Of a DNA stretch of 64,000 nucleotides, positions 35,204 to 44,354 are shown piece by piece (the first letter of the stretch is position 1; every line of letters begins with the position of its first letter). Source of the stretch: Saccharopolyspora aridisoli (GTDB lineage: Bacteria > Actinomycetota > Actinomycetes > Mycobacteriales > Pseudonocardiaceae); contig NZ_SMKV01000004.1 in the NCBI RefSeq assembly GCF_004348445.1, forward strand, positions 180,707 to 244,706, given 5' to 3'. The notes under the pieces are model-generated. The model did no database searches and was not told the DNA's origin. It saw only the letters and a list, made by a program, of their open reading frames with translations. The position numbers and the translations under genes are program-made.

Positions 35204-36362
35204 CAGCTTTCCCCTCCCACAACCAGTGGAATCGGCTTTCGAGAAGTCCCCCTCCTTGGGGGCCGCCACGAGCATGCAGGCCAGTGAGGGACCGGCGACC
35301 AGGCATTTCGTCCCGAATCCGGCGTGTTGCGCCTCACTGCACCTGGGCGATGGCCAGGCCGGTGAGCACCGGAGGTGCCGGTGTTGTGGTTTGGCACGTC
35401 TGGTGCGAGGGGGATGGCACCAGACGGTGGCGCCAGCACCAGTTCGCCCACTCGCGCAGGCAGGTGTTCACCGGGTCCATGAACGAGGAGGAGAACGGGT
35501 TCCGGCCGCCTCGCGTGAGGATTCTCGTGAAGTCGCACGTGCTCTTCGTGGCAGGCCTGGTACTCGCTCATGTGCCGTTCCACGCGGCCCACCGACGCGC
35601 GCCGCTCGTCCAGGTCTTCCCCCGTGCGGCGCGCCGCCGCGAGCGTGGTCACCTCGCCTCGATGATCAGCCGGGTTTCCATCCGCTGCCGGAACGTCGTC
35701 GCGTTCATCCCCGAGCATCAGCGAGCAGTGCCGGACGATCGCCGAACCGTCCGGTTTGGACACCGTCAATCCGCGGCCGGGGCGGATGCCGACCCCGGAT
35801 CACAGTCCGGCTGAATCCGTGGCGCTCGACGAGCTGAGCTTCGGTGGGCAACCGGTCCCCCGGGCGCAATCCCTGCGCCAGCGAGTCGTTCTGCGGGCGC
35901 GGCGGTCTTTTCGGCGGCGCTCCTCGGATCTCAGCGCTCTGGAATCGGGGGGTTGCGACGAAGCCATGCGAGAACTAGCGTCCGATCATCGTACGAAGTC
36001 AACGGACGACACCTGTTAACTGGTAGCGGGCCGCAGGTCGGCCACGCCGCGTTCTTCGCCTCCGAGATGCAACCCGTCCGCTGAACGTCAACGGCACCGA
36101 TCGCCGGATCTCGCTTCAGTGCCACGAAGCAGAACCGGATGCCTCAGAACCGGGTGATCACCTGCCGGACCACACAGGCACCTGGCAACCGATCCGATCT
36201 CCTCCGACCGGCTCATCAGCCTCGCCACAGCCTTCGATCCCGGTTCCGACGGCCTCCGCTCCTTGCCCTACCTGCTCGGTGGAAGGTCCCCGCACGTCGC
36301 CCCCGGACGGGGCGACGTGCAGTTGGGTCGGCCTGACGCCGTCCACCACCCCGGGAGGGAAC
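35204..36362. other. Long intergenic region without a convincing gene
   Basis: About 1.16 kb. A minus-strand frame at 35203-35769 has a helical, charged N-terminal stretch but no start signal or family resemblance, and its 3' half is Pro/His-rich. Plus-strand frames are Arg-rich and shadow-like. The region may hold decayed sequence. Its right end contains the leader hairpin of the SDR gene. Confidence 0.45.
36292..36320 (+). promoter_or_regulatory. 12-bp perfect hairpin in the SDR gene leader
   Basis: Arms GCACGTCGCCCC (36292-36303) and GGGGCGACGTGC (36309-36320) enclose a 5-base loop, 42 bp upstream of the SDR start codon. There is no T run and no upstream gene in this direction to terminate. 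It is either an operator (two half-sites) or a leader RNA structure. Confidence 0.6.
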
Positions 36363-37115
36363 ATGACAGACCTGTTCACGCTCAACGGCCGGAACGCGAT
36401 CGTCACCGGCGGCGCGCAGGGCATCGGCGAGGCCATCGTGCTCGGTCTCCGAGACGCCGGTGCCAGAGTGTTCATCTGCGACGTCAACCCGGACACCGGT
36501 AGGGCGTCGGCGGAACGGCACGGCGTCGAGTTCGTGGCCGCGGACGTCACCGATCCCGACAGCGTCGAGGCCGCGTTCGAGCACGTGGTGACGGTTGGCG
36601 GTTCCGTCGACGTCGCGGTCAACAACGCCGGCATCGTGCACAACCACCCCAGCGAAGACCTCGACCCCGCGGACTGGCGCCGCGTGATGTCGGTGAACCT
36701 CGACGGCGTGTTCTACAGCTGCCGGGCCGCGGGCAAGCGGATGCTCGCGCAGGGTTCCGGGAGCATCATCAACACCGGCAGCATGAGCGGCCACATCTCC
36801 AACCGCCCGCAGCCCCAGTCCGCTTACAACGCCGCGAAAGCGGGCGTCATCCACCTCACCAAATCGTTGGCCGGAGAATGGGCCGCTCGCGGGGTGCGGG
36901 TCAACTCCATCTCCCCCGGCTACGTCGGCACCGAGCTGACCGCCCGCGGTCTGAGCAACGACGAGTGGCGCCGGGCCTGGATCGAGGGCACCCCGATGAA
37001 CCGCGTCGCCGAACCGAGCGAGATCGCCCCGGCCGTGGTCTTCCTCGCCTCCGACGCGAGCAGCTACTGCACCGGAACCGACCTCGTCGTGGACGGCGGC
37101 TACACCGTCTGGTGA
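36363..37115 (+). CDS. Short-chain dehydrogenase/reductase (classical SDR)
   Basis: A 250-residue classical SDR. The cofactor motif is TGGAQGIGEA (15-24), NNAG is at 87-90, and the catalytic Ser lies in NTGSMSGH (140-142) with Y155 and K159 in SAYNAAKAG. The acidic CDVN after the second strand indicates NAD(H) preference. The C-terminus EIAPAVVFLASDASSYCTGT plus DLVVDGGYTVW is of the type found in polyol and sugar dehydrogenases such as threitol/galactitol-type enzymes. GGGAGGGAAC precedes ATG 36363. It is monocistronic, ending at a bidirectional hairpin. The substrate is not determined. Confidence 0.9.
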   Translation: MTDLFTLNGRNAIVTGGAQGIGEAIVLGLRDAGARVFICDVNPDTGRASAERHGVEFVAADVTDPDSVEAAFEHVVTVGGSVDVAVNNAGIVHNHPSEDLDPADWRRVMSVNLDGVFYSCRAAGKRMLAQGSGSIINTGSMSGHISNRPQPQSAYNAAKAGVIHLTKSLAGEWAARGVRVNSISPGYVGTELTARGLSNDEWRRAWIEGTPMNRVAEPSEIAPAVVFLASDASSYCTGTDLVVDGGYTVW

Positions 37116-37163
37116 CCGGCCCGCTCCGAACTCGACCCCGGAGCGGTCGCGGATGAGTTCGCT

Positions 37164-37189
37164 CCTCCTCGACGCCGGTATCGAGGAGG
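37164..37189. terminator. Hairpin between convergent genes, probable bidirectional terminator
   Basis: Arms CCTCCTCGA (37164-37172) and TCGAGGAGG (37181-37189) form a 9-bp stem with an 8-base loop between the stops of the SDR (37115) and the hydrolase (37202). A second 8-bp hairpin, CCGCTCCG / CGGAGCGG, lies just before it at 37121-37146. Confidence 0.7.
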
Positions 37190-37201
37190 GGATCAGGTCC
37201 C

Positions 37202-38032
37202 TCAGGAGTCCTCGGTCAGGAACGCCAGCAGGTCGGCGTTGATCGTCTCCGCGTGCGTGGTGGGCATGCCGTGCGGGAGGCCTCGGTAGGTCTTCAGCGT
37301 CGCGTTCTTCAACAGCTTCGCCGACAGGGGCCCGGAGTTCTCGTACGGCACGATCTGATCGTCTTCGGTGTGCATCACCAGCACCGGCACGGTGACCTTC
37401 GTCAGGTCATCGGTGAAATCGGTCTGGGAGAAGGCGACGATGCCGTCGTGGTGCGCCTTCGCCCCGCCCATCATGCCCTGACGCCACCAGTTCTGGATGA
37501 GGGCCTCCGCGGGCTCCGCACCCGGCCGGTTGAAGCCGTAGAAGGGTCCCGACGGGAGCTCGCGGTAGAACTGCGAGCGGTTGGCCGCCAGCTGCGCCTG
37601 CAAGTCGTCGAACGCCTGCCGGGGAAGACCGCCGGGGTTGGCTTCGGTCGCGACCATCAACGGCGGAACCGCGTTGATGATGGCCGCCTTGGACACCCGC
37701 GCCTCGCCGTGCCTGGCCAGGTACCGGATCACTTCACCGCCGCCGGTCGAATGGCCCACGTGAACGGCGTCCGTCAGCTCGAGGTGGGCTGTCAACGCGG
37801 CGAGGTCGTCGGCGTAGTGGTCCATGTCGTGCCCATCGCCGGTCTGGCTGGAGCGCCCGTGCCCGCGCCGGTCGTGGGCGATCACCCGGTACCCGCGCTC
37901 CAAGAAGAACAACATCTGGGCGTCCCAGTCATCGGCCGAGAGCGGCCAGCCGTGGCTGAACACGATCGGCGTGCCCGAACCCCAGTCCTTGTAGAAGATC
38001 TCCATGCCGTCGGTGGTGGTGATGGCGCCCAT
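37202..38032 (-). CDS. Alpha/beta hydrolase, non-haem chloroperoxidase/esterase type
   Basis: A 276-residue alpha/beta-hydrolase of the cofactor-free haloperoxidase/aryl-esterase group. It opens with [17 protein letters not shown] and [17 protein letters not shown]. The nucleophile is S95 in [10 protein letters not shown], the acid is in HTEDDQIVP and the His is in the PHGMPTTH segment near the end, all in the expected order. Length and motifs match the family fully. It is transcribed alone and leftward, convergent with the SDR. The natural substrate is unknown; esterase activity is more likely than halogenation in vivo. Confidence 0.92.
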   Translation of the reverse strand: MGAITTTDGMEIFYKDWGSGTPIVFSHGWPLSADDWDAQMLFFLERGYRVIAHDRRGHGRSSQTGDGHDMDHYADDLAALTAHLELTDAVHVGHSTGGGEVIRYLARHGEARVSKAAIINAVPPLMVATEANPGGLPRQAFDDLQAQLAANRSQFYRELPSGPFYGFNRPGAEPAEALIQNWWRQGMMGGAKAHHDGIVAFSQTDFTDDLTKVTVPVLVMHTEDDQIVPYENSGPLSAKLLKNATLKTYRGLPHGMPTTHAETINADLLAFLTEDS

Positions 38033-38451
38033 GCAGTTCCTTCCTCACGTGCGGAACGACGCGGCGCTCCTGCGCCACGCGTCCAGCTGGACTCAACACC
38101 GCCCGATGCTCCGCACGACCCGGTCAGCCCTCCAGGGCCTTAAGTCACTCGCCCCACGGGCCGGCTCAACCGGTGGAACGCCCCCTCCTCGTCCAGGGCT
38201 CGTCTTCCTCGAACCGGAACCGTCGAACACCACTTCGCCACTACGCTGCCGGGAACTGCGCCGCGAGCCCTTCCGGGAGGCCTGCCCCGGCGGTGGGCAA
38301 CCCCGGGGTCGGCCATCGTCCGCGCCCGTCGCGTCAGCAAGCACCTCGCACGAGCGCGCGTCGCCGCCTGATCGAACCGACCTTCGTCGCGCGAAGGCTG
38401 CTGCGGATCGGGACCGTCGCCCACCGGTGAGGACGGTCCCGATCTTGGCAG
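38033..38451. other. Intergenic region, no supported gene
   Basis: About 420 bp between two leftward genes (hydrolase start and BCCT stop). Frames present on either strand are antisense-like. It should contain the hydrolase promoter near 38040-38100. Confidence 0.45.
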
Positions 38452-40173
38452 TCATTTCGACGCCACCACCGGATCCTCCTCGAGATCCTTGCGCTGGGCG
38501 GGCGCGAGCACGAGCGATTGGTCGGCCCCACCTTCGCGGAAGTCGGCTCGCAACCACCTGAGCAGCGACACCGCGACGATCATCAGCACGAAGATCAGCG
38601 GGAACGCGGTGATGATGGACAAGGTCTGCAGGGCTTCGAGCCCGCCGGTGCACATCAGCACGATCGAAACGCCCGCCAGCACGATCGCCCAGAAGACGCG
38701 GTGCCACCTCGACGGTTCCACGTCCTGCGGCAGGTCCTTGGACGCCACCGCGGCCATGGTGTAGGCCGAGGAGTCCAGCGTCGTGGCCAGGAAGACCACC
38801 ATCAGCAGGAGGAATGCCACCACCGCGAACGAACCGAGCGGCAGGTGCGCCAAGGTGGCGATGATGCCCGCCGTGTCGCCTTGGTTCTGCACGATGTCGG
38901 CCACCGGCACGACCTTGTTGAGCTCGAAGTACAACGAGGTGTTGCCCAGCAGCATGAACGCCAGCCAGCACCCGGCGCTGCCGGCGAGGCACATCGCCCC
39001 GATCAGCCCGCGGACCGTGCGGCCCTTGGAGATCTTGGCGGTGAACAGGCCGACGAATGGCGCGTAGGCGATCCACCAGCCCCAGTAGAAGATGGTCCAG
39101 GTCTCCTCGAACCCGGATCCGCCCACCGGGTCGGTGTAGAAGCTCATCTCCACGAAGTTCTGCAGCAGGATGCCGAAGCTCTGGGTGAAGGTGTCGATCA
39201 GGAACACCGTCGGGCCCAGCACCAGGATGAACAGCCCGAGCCCGAGCGCCAGCCACACGTTGATGTCGGCGAGGCGCTTGAGCCCCTTCTGCATTCCCAG
39301 GAACACGCTCACGCCGAACAGCGCCGTCCAGACCACGACGATCCCGATGTCCAGCGGCGTGCCCTTCTCCAACGGGGTCATCGCGGCGATGCCCTCGGAC
39401 ACGAGCGGGACTTCCAGCCCCAGCGAGGTGCCAGCGGCACCGATCAGACCGAAGATGAACAGCACGTCGATCATCCGGCCTGGCCAGCCGTCGGCCCGGT
39501 CCCCGATCACTCCGCGACACGCGTCGCTGAGCCGCAGGGTCCGCTGCTTGCGCACGTGGTAGACGTAGGCCAGCGCCAAGGAGGGCAAGCAGAACAAGCC
39601 CCACGCGGTGAATCCCCAGTGGAACAACGGGTAGGTGGCGGCCAAGTCCGCAGCCTCGGTGCTGCGGGGCTGGATGCCCATCGGTGGCTCGACGTAGTAG
39701 TACGACCACTCGATGACGCCCCAGTAGATGAGCCCACCGCCGATGCCCGAGGTGAAGATCATGGCCAACCAGCTGCGGGTGGAGAACTCTGGCCTGTCGT
39801 CGCGACCGCCGAACTTCACCCGGCCATAGCGGCTGAACGCCAGCCATGCGAGGAAGCCCGCGACCGCGGCGGCGAACCAGAGATAGAGCCACCCGAACTT
39901 GCCGGACAGCACACCGAGCGCGCTGTCGAGAGCCTGTTGACCACGTTCCGGGGCGATCATGACCGGGACGCAGATGGCGGCCACCAGCAGCACCGAGAGC
40001 CAGAAGATCCGTCGGTCGATTCGAACTTGTCCGCCTGTCGCAGGGATGACGGAAGCACCTCCACAATCTCGTGGCCGACGCCTGCCGGCCGGGCCATCCC
40101 GTACCGCGCCTCGTCGTGCCGTGTCTCGCGGCCGCCCGCCGGGGGCGAGCCGCGGCCGGTGCGTGTGGTCCAC
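38452..40173 (-). CDS. BCCT-family (betaine/carnitine/choline) transporter
   Basis: A secondary transporter of the BCCT family with 12 hydrophobic segments. The aromatic substrate box is visible as WTIFYWGWWIAYAPFVGLFT, preceded by IFTSGIGGGLIYWGVIEWSY and followed by DSSAYTMAAVASK, the usual BCCT landmarks. The C-terminal tail is charged. It would import betaine, choline or a related quaternary amine. The start is unclear: homology begins near RIDRRIFWLSVLLVA (about 40030), but no ATG/GTG/TTG in frame lies close to it. GTG 40173 and TTG 40275 are the nearest upstream. It is divergent from an XRE+TetR-type regulator. Confidence 0.88.
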   Translation of the reverse strand: MDHTHRPRLAPGGRPRDTARRGAVRDGPAGRRRPRDCGGASVIPATGGQVRIDRRIFWLSVLLVAAICVPVMIAPERGQQALDSALGVLSGKFGWLYLWFAAAVAGFLAWLAFSRYGRVKFGGRDDRPEFSTRSWLAMIFTSGIGGGLIYWGVIEWSYYYVEPPMGIQPRSTEAADLAATYPLFHWGFTAWGLFCLPSLALAYVYHVRKQRTLRLSDACRGVIGDRADGWPGRMIDVLFIFGLIGAAGTSLGLEVPLVSEGIAAMTPLEKGTPLDIGIVVVWTALFGVSVFLGMQKGLKRLADINVWLALGLGLFILVLGPTVFLIDTFTQSFGILLQNFVEMSFYTDPVGGSGFEETWTIFYWGWWIAYAPFVGLFTAKISKGRTVRGLIGAMCLAGSAGCWLAFMLLGNTSLYFELNKVVPVADIVQNQGDTAGIIATLAHLPLGSFAVVAFLLLMVVFLATTLDSSAYTMAAVASKDLPQDVEPSRWHRVFWAIVLAGVSIVLMCTGGLEALQTLSIITAFPLIFVLMIVAVSLLRWLRADFREGGADQSLVLAPAQRKDLEEDPVVASK

Positions 40174-40204
40174 GCCGGGCAGCGGGCGCTCGCCGAGCGG
40201 AAGA

Positions 40205-40382
40205 GCGTTGCGATTCGACTGATGAGTCAGTTGCGCAACGGCGTAAACATTGAGCCCTTTTGTTCGCCCCGTCAAGTGCCGACCGCCTCAACCACAGCTC
40301 ATCCCGCGGTTTTGGGCCCGTGCAACGCTGCCACCAGCTGCTCGCGGCGTTGCGATGAGCTCGCGCGTTGCGATTGTCGCAA
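40205..40382. repeat. Three direct repeats of GCGTTGCGAT in the divergent BCCT/regulator region
   Basis: GCGTTGCGAT occurs at 40205-40214, 40347-40356 and 40365-40374. The last copy is part of an inverted repeat, TTGCGA (40368-40373) with TCGCAA (40377-40382), 31 bp before the regulator start. A further palindrome GTTGCGCAAC lies at 40230-40239. These are likely binding sites of the adjacent regulator. Confidence 0.65.
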
Positions 40383-40412
40383 TGACTGTTAGTGTTCGGG
40401 GTCGTGGAGGAC

Positions 40413-41264
40413 ATGGAGTCGTCGTTGCGCGACCGGGTGAAGGACGTGCTGCGCGCTCACCCGGGCAGCCAGCGCGCGTTCGCCGAGCAGATCGGGCTGG
40501 ACGCCACCAAGCTCTCGAAGTCGCTGGCAGGCACCAGGCGCTTCACCCCCGCAGAGCTGACCCGCATCGCCGAGGTCGGCAACGTCACGGTGAACTGGCT
40601 GATCAACGGCAGCGACGAAGCCGACACGGTTGCCGCCGCCCCGCAGCGCTCGGCTGTCCTGGCCCGCACCACCGACGCGCAGGAGGCCGGCCGTCACCAG
40701 CAGATCCTCGACGCCGCCTGGCACCTGATCGCCGAGCACGGTTACCACGCGGTGCGCATCTCCGACGTCGCCAAGGCGTGCGGGGTCAGCGCGGCGACCA
40801 TCCACTACCACTTCCCCGGCAGGGACGACCTCCTCACCGAAGCGCTGCGGCACTCGGTGCGGCAGGCGTTCGACCGCCAGGTCGCCGAACTGCACAGCAT
40901 CGACGACGCGCACGAACGGCTGCTGCGGCTCGTCGAGCTGCAGCTGCCCAAGCCCGGCCTGCTGCGGCTGGAGTGGTCGATCTGGTTGCAGGTGTGGAAC
41001 GAGAGCGCGCGCAACCCGGAGATGGGCGTGCTGCACTCAGATTCCTACACCCGCTGGCACGACACGATCGCCCGCACCATCCGGGAAGGCCAGCAGCAGG
41101 GCGTGTTCGTCAGCGACACCGATCCCGAAGACCTCACCGTGCCGCTGACCGCGCTGATCGACGGCTTGGGCATCCAGGTGCTCACCGCGAGGCCCGGCCG
41201 TTCCGTGGAGCGGATGCGGCAGGTGCTGCACGACCACGTCGAGCGCGAGATCGTCCGCCACTAG
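40413..41264 (+). CDS. Transcriptional regulator with N-terminal XRE-like and central TetR-type HTH
   Basis: A 283-residue regulator with two DNA-binding domains. Residues 1-70 look like a Cro/C1 HTH (SQRAFAEQIGLDATKLSKSL followed by FTPAELTRIAEVGNVTVNWL). After a linker, residues 95-150 form a TetR-type HTH (ILDAAWHLIAEHGYHAVRIS, DVAKACGVSAATIHYHFPGR). The C-terminal ligand domain resembles BetI-type regulators. ATG 40413 follows GGAGG; a GTG seven codons upstream is possible. It is divergent from the BCCT transporter and probably controls it through the GCGTTGCGAT repeats between them. Confidence 0.88.
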   Translation: MESSLRDRVKDVLRAHPGSQRAFAEQIGLDATKLSKSLAGTRRFTPAELTRIAEVGNVTVNWLINGSDEADTVAAAPQRSAVLARTTDAQEAGRHQQILDAAWHLIAEHGYHAVRISDVAKACGVSAATIHYHFPGRDDLLTEALRHSVRQAFDRQVAELHSIDDAHERLLRLVELQLPKPGLLRLEWSIWLQVWNESARNPEMGVLHSDSYTRWHDTIARTIREGQQQGVFVSDTDPEDLTVPLTALIDGLGIQVLTARPGRSVERMRQVLHDHVEREIVRH

Positions 41265-41317
41265 CACGCGTTCCGGACGCCTGGGACCGAGCGGTGCTCA
41301 GCGCTCAGGCCGCGGTC

Positions 41318-42532
41318 TCATCCCGGCAGCGTGACGTGCCCCGGCGTGAGGTCCGTGAGTCGCCTGACGCCGAGCAACTGCATGGTGCGGGTGATCTCGG
41401 AGCTCAGGATCTCCACCGCGCGATCGACCCCGCGTTCGCCGCCGGCCATCAAGCCGTACAGGAAGGCCCGTCCGACCAGGCATCCGTTCGCGCCGTTGGC
41501 GACGGCCGCGATGATGTCGGCACCGCTGAGGATGCCGGTGTCCAACAGGACTTCGGCGCGGCCCTGGAGCTCGTCGACCACCCTCGGGAGCAGCTTCAAG
41601 GGGGTGGGAGCGCGGTCCAGCTGGCGACCGCCGTGGTTGGACAGGACCACCGCGTCCGCCCCGGCGGCGACGACGTCGCGGGCGTCGGTCGTGCTCTGCA
41701 CGCCCTTGACCACGAGCTCGTGCGGCCAGAGGTCCCGCAGCCACTCCAGGTCGGCGAACGTCACCGTGGGGTCGAACATCGTGTTGATCAGCTCGGCGAC
41801 CGTGCCGTCCCAGGAGGACAGCGAGGCGAACGACAACGGTTCGGTCGTGAGCAGGTTGAAGCTCCACGCGGGGTGCAGCGCACCGTCGACGAAGGTGCGC
41901 GCGGACAGAGCGGGCGGAATCGTCAACCCGTTCCGCGCGTCCCGGTGCCGGGCGCCCGCGACCGGGGTGTCGACCGTGAGGATCAGCGTGTCGTACCCGC
42001 TCTCCAGCGCGCGGCGAACGAGGTCCTTGCTGGCTTCGCGGTCCTTCCAGAGGTAGAGCTGGAACCACTTCCGCGCGTTCGGCGCGGAACGGGCCACGGC
42101 TTCGATCGACGTCGTGCCCATGGTCGACAGCGAGAACGGGATGCCGACCCGCTCGGCGACGCGGGCCACCGCCCGCTCGCCCTCGTGCTGCATCATCCGC
42201 GTGAACCCGGTCGGAGCGAACGCGAACGGCAGCGCCGAGCGCGCGCCGAGGATCTCGGCGGACGGGTCCACCGCGGAGACGTCGCGGAGCACAGCCGGGT
42301 GGAACTCGACCTGCCGGAACGCCTGGCGCGCCCGCCGCAAGCTGATCTCCTCCTCGGCGGCCCCGTCGGTGTAGTCGAACGGCGCCTTCGGCGTGCGGCG
42401 GCGCGCCAGCTGCCGGAGGTCAGCGATCGTGTGCGCCCGGGAGAGCCTGCGCCGGGTGCCGTCGAGCTCGATGGGCCGTGGCCGCAGGAGGGGTTTCAGC
42501 TCTGACCAGCGGGGGATTCGACGCTCGCTCAC
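41318..42532 (-). CDS. lldD: FMN-dependent L-lactate dehydrogenase / alpha-hydroxy-acid oxidase, LldD-like
   Basis: A 404-residue TIM-barrel flavoenzyme that oxidises L-lactate to pyruvate and passes electrons to the quinone pool. FMN and substrate motifs are present in order: FAFAPTGFTRMMQHEGE, WFQLYLWKDREAS, LTVDTPVAGARHRD, LVVKGVQS and the catalytic-His motif SNHGGRQLD, then LDTGILSGADIIAAVANGAN for the phosphate. GTG 42532 has AGAGGGA upstream. It lies 39 bp downstream of an LctP-type lactate permease in the same direction, with a GntR-type regulator divergent from them. That arrangement fits lactate use rather than glycolate or mandelate oxidation. Confidence 0.92.
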   Translation of the reverse strand: MSERRIPRWSELKPLLRPRPIELDGTRRRLSRAHTIADLRQLARRRTPKAPFDYTDGAAEEEISLRRARQAFRQVEFHPAVLRDVSAVDPSAEILGARSALPFAFAPTGFTRMMQHEGERAVARVAERVGIPFSLSTMGTTSIEAVARSAPNARKWFQLYLWKDREASKDLVRRALESGYDTLILTVDTPVAGARHRDARNGLTIPPALSARTFVDGALHPAWSFNLLTTEPLSFASLSSWDGTVAELINTMFDPTVTFADLEWLRDLWPHELVVKGVQSTTDARDVVAAGADAVVLSNHGGRQLDRAPTPLKLLPRVVDELQGRAEVLLDTGILSGADIIAAVANGANGCLVGRAFLYGLMAGGERGVDRAVEILSSEITRTMQLLGVRRLTDLTPGHVTLPG

Positions 42533-42571
42533 GGGTTCCCTCTCTTCGTCGATGGGTCGGTGGCCGGTCCG

Positions 42572-44239
42572 CTACTGCGGCAGCATCCAGGCGAGAACGG
42601 TGGCCTGCAGAAAGACGAGGACGCAGAGCGCCAGCAGCAGTCCCAGGCTCCACTTCAGCGTCACCCGCAGCAGCGTCGCCTCCTGGTTGACCAGGCCGAC
42701 CGCGCTCGCCGCGATGCTCAGGTTCTGCGGGCTGACCATCTTGCCCACCACGCCGCCGGAGGTGTTGGCGGCCACCAGCAGGGCCGGGTCAACGCCCACC
42801 TTCTGCGCGGCCACCTGCTGCAACCCCGCGAACAGGGCGTTCGCGCTGGTGTCCGATCCCGTCACCGCGACGCCGATCCACCCCAGCACCGGGGACAGGA
42901 AGACGAACGCCGTACCCGCGGCGGCGATGGCGGTGCCGATCGTGGTGGTCTGCCCGGACTGGTTCATGACGTAGGCCAGGGCGAGCACGCAGACGACCGC
43001 GAGCGCCGACCACCGCAACGACTTCGCGGTGCTGACCAGGTCGGAGCAAGCGGCGCGCAACGGGATGCGGTAGGCGACCACGACGCCGAAACCGCAGAGC
43101 AGGAGCAGGCTTCCAGGAGAGGCCAGCCAGCTGAGGCTGAAAACGGTCGTGCTGGAGGCATCCCCGGACGCCGTCAGCAGCTCGCCGTGCAGTCCGGGCC
43201 ACGGGATCTCCACGGTCGTGCCGTCCAGGGCGTCGCCCAACGGCTCCCACAGCTTGACCACCGAGAACACGGCCACGACGAGGACGTAGGGCAACAGGGC
43301 CATCGTGGTCCGGGCGAGGCTGAGCCGCTGCCGCTCCGCCACGATCGTCCGCGTGGCGGCAGCTCCACCGCTGGGGCCGTCGGTCGGGATCGCGGCTCCG
43401 AGGCGCTCGTGCGCCGCTTCACCGCCGCGAGGCTCCCAGAAGCGGAGGAGGACCACCAGCGCCACCGCGCCCACGAGGGAGGACACGATGTCGGTCAGCT
43501 GCACCGACATGTAGTTCGCGCAGACGAACTGGGCGACCGCGAAACCGGCGCCGGTCGCCGCCGCTGCCTGCCAGGTCTCGCGCAGGCCGCGCCGGCCGTC
43601 GACGATGAGGACGAGCAGGAACGGGACGGCCAGCGCGAGCACCGGGGTCTGCCGCCCGACCACGGCGCCGATGTGCTCGTAGGGGATCCCGGTCAGCTCA
43701 CCGGCGGTGATGATCGGGGTTGCCAGGGCGCCGAAGGCGACCGGCGCGGTGTTGGCGAGCAGGACCGTGACCGCGGCGCGCAGCGGTGGGAAGCCGATCG
43801 CGACCAGCATCATGCCGGTGATCGCCACGGGGGCGCCGAACCCCGCGAGCGCTTCGAGCAGACCGCCGAAGCAGAACGCGATGACCACGGCCTGGATCCG
43901 CGGATCCGGCGAGATCATGCCGAAGCACGTTCGCAGGTCCTCGAAGCGCCCGCTGGTCACCGTGAGCTGGTAGAGCCAGATCGCGGTGAAGACGATCCAC
44001 ATGATCGGCAGCAAGCCGAACGCGGCGCCTTGCCCAGCCGAGGACAACGCCATGCCGACCGGCATCCCGTAAACGGCAACCGCCACCGCCAGGGCTGCCG
44101 CGAGCCCGGACAGGGCCGCCCAGTGGGCCTTCACCCGGAATGCGCCGAGCAGCACGAACACGGTGACGAGGGGCAGTGCGGCCGACACCGCCGAGAGCAC
44201 CAGGCTTCCGCCGATCGGCGCTAGATCCGGTTGGTACAC
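42572..44239 (-). CDS. lldP: L-lactate permease, LctP/LldP family
   Basis: A 555-residue membrane transporter of the lactate permease family with about 13 hydrophobic segments. Family landmarks are GGLLEALAGFGAPVAITGMM, LVGRQTP-like VVGRQTPVLALAVPF, and near the C-terminus GVAVTGSDTSANALFAGLQQ and ANTSGGVVGKMVSPQNLSIA. GTG 44239 starts the protein as VYQPDLAPIGG, which aligns with the usual N-terminus and has GAGAGG about ten bases upstream; a TTG 33 bp further up is less likely. It heads the leftward lldP-lldD message. Confidence 0.93.
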   Translation of the reverse strand: MYQPDLAPIGGSLVLSAVSAALPLVTVFVLLGAFRVKAHWAALSGLAAALAVAVAVYGMPVGMALSSAGQGAAFGLLPIMWIVFTAIWLYQLTVTSGRFEDLRTCFGMISPDPRIQAVVIAFCFGGLLEALAGFGAPVAITGMMLVAIGFPPLRAAVTVLLANTAPVAFGALATPIITAGELTGIPYEHIGAVVGRQTPVLALAVPFLLVLIVDGRRGLRETWQAAAATGAGFAVAQFVCANYMSVQLTDIVSSLVGAVALVVLLRFWEPRGGEAAHERLGAAIPTDGPSGGAAATRTIVAERQRLSLARTTMALLPYVLVVAVFSVVKLWEPLGDALDGTTVEIPWPGLHGELLTASGDASSTTVFSLSWLASPGSLLLLCGFGVVVAYRIPLRAACSDLVSTAKSLRWSALAVVCVLALAYVMNQSGQTTTIGTAIAAAGTAFVFLSPVLGWIGVAVTGSDTSANALFAGLQQVAAQKVGVDPALLVAANTSGGVVGKMVSPQNLSIAASAVGLVNQEATLLRVTLKWSLGLLLALCVLVFLQATVLAWMLPQ

Positions 44240-44284
44240 AGGCGCGACACCTCTCTGAGTCAAGACCGCCAATGTCGACCTCTA

Positions 44285-44299
44285 TGTGGTCGGACCACA
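44285..44299. promoter_or_regulatory. 15-bp palindrome, probable operator of the GntR/FadR-type lactate regulator
   Basis: Arms TGTGGTC and GACCACA flank a central G between the divergent lldP (start 44239) and regulator (start 44355) genes. The core TGGTCGGACCA matches the TGGT-N3-ACCA form bound by FadR/LldR-type GntR regulators. Confidence 0.85.
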
Positions 44300-44354
44300 A
44301 GGTGGCTGTACCCTAAGAGCCTCAGAAGGGGATGTAAAGGTTCGGGGGGCGCTG

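Noticed and set aside
35203..35769. Leftward 188-codon frame upstream of the FHA gene
   Set aside because: The N-terminal stretch looks helical, but there is no ribosome site, the 3' half is Pro/His-rich and no family was recognised; reported only as part of the intergenic region.
38518..42505. Long rightward open frames (about 600-750 codons) across the BCCT and LldD genes
   Set aside because: They are antisense to well-recognised genes, rich in Arg, Gln, Asp, His and Glu, and have no family motifs; typical high-GC shadows.
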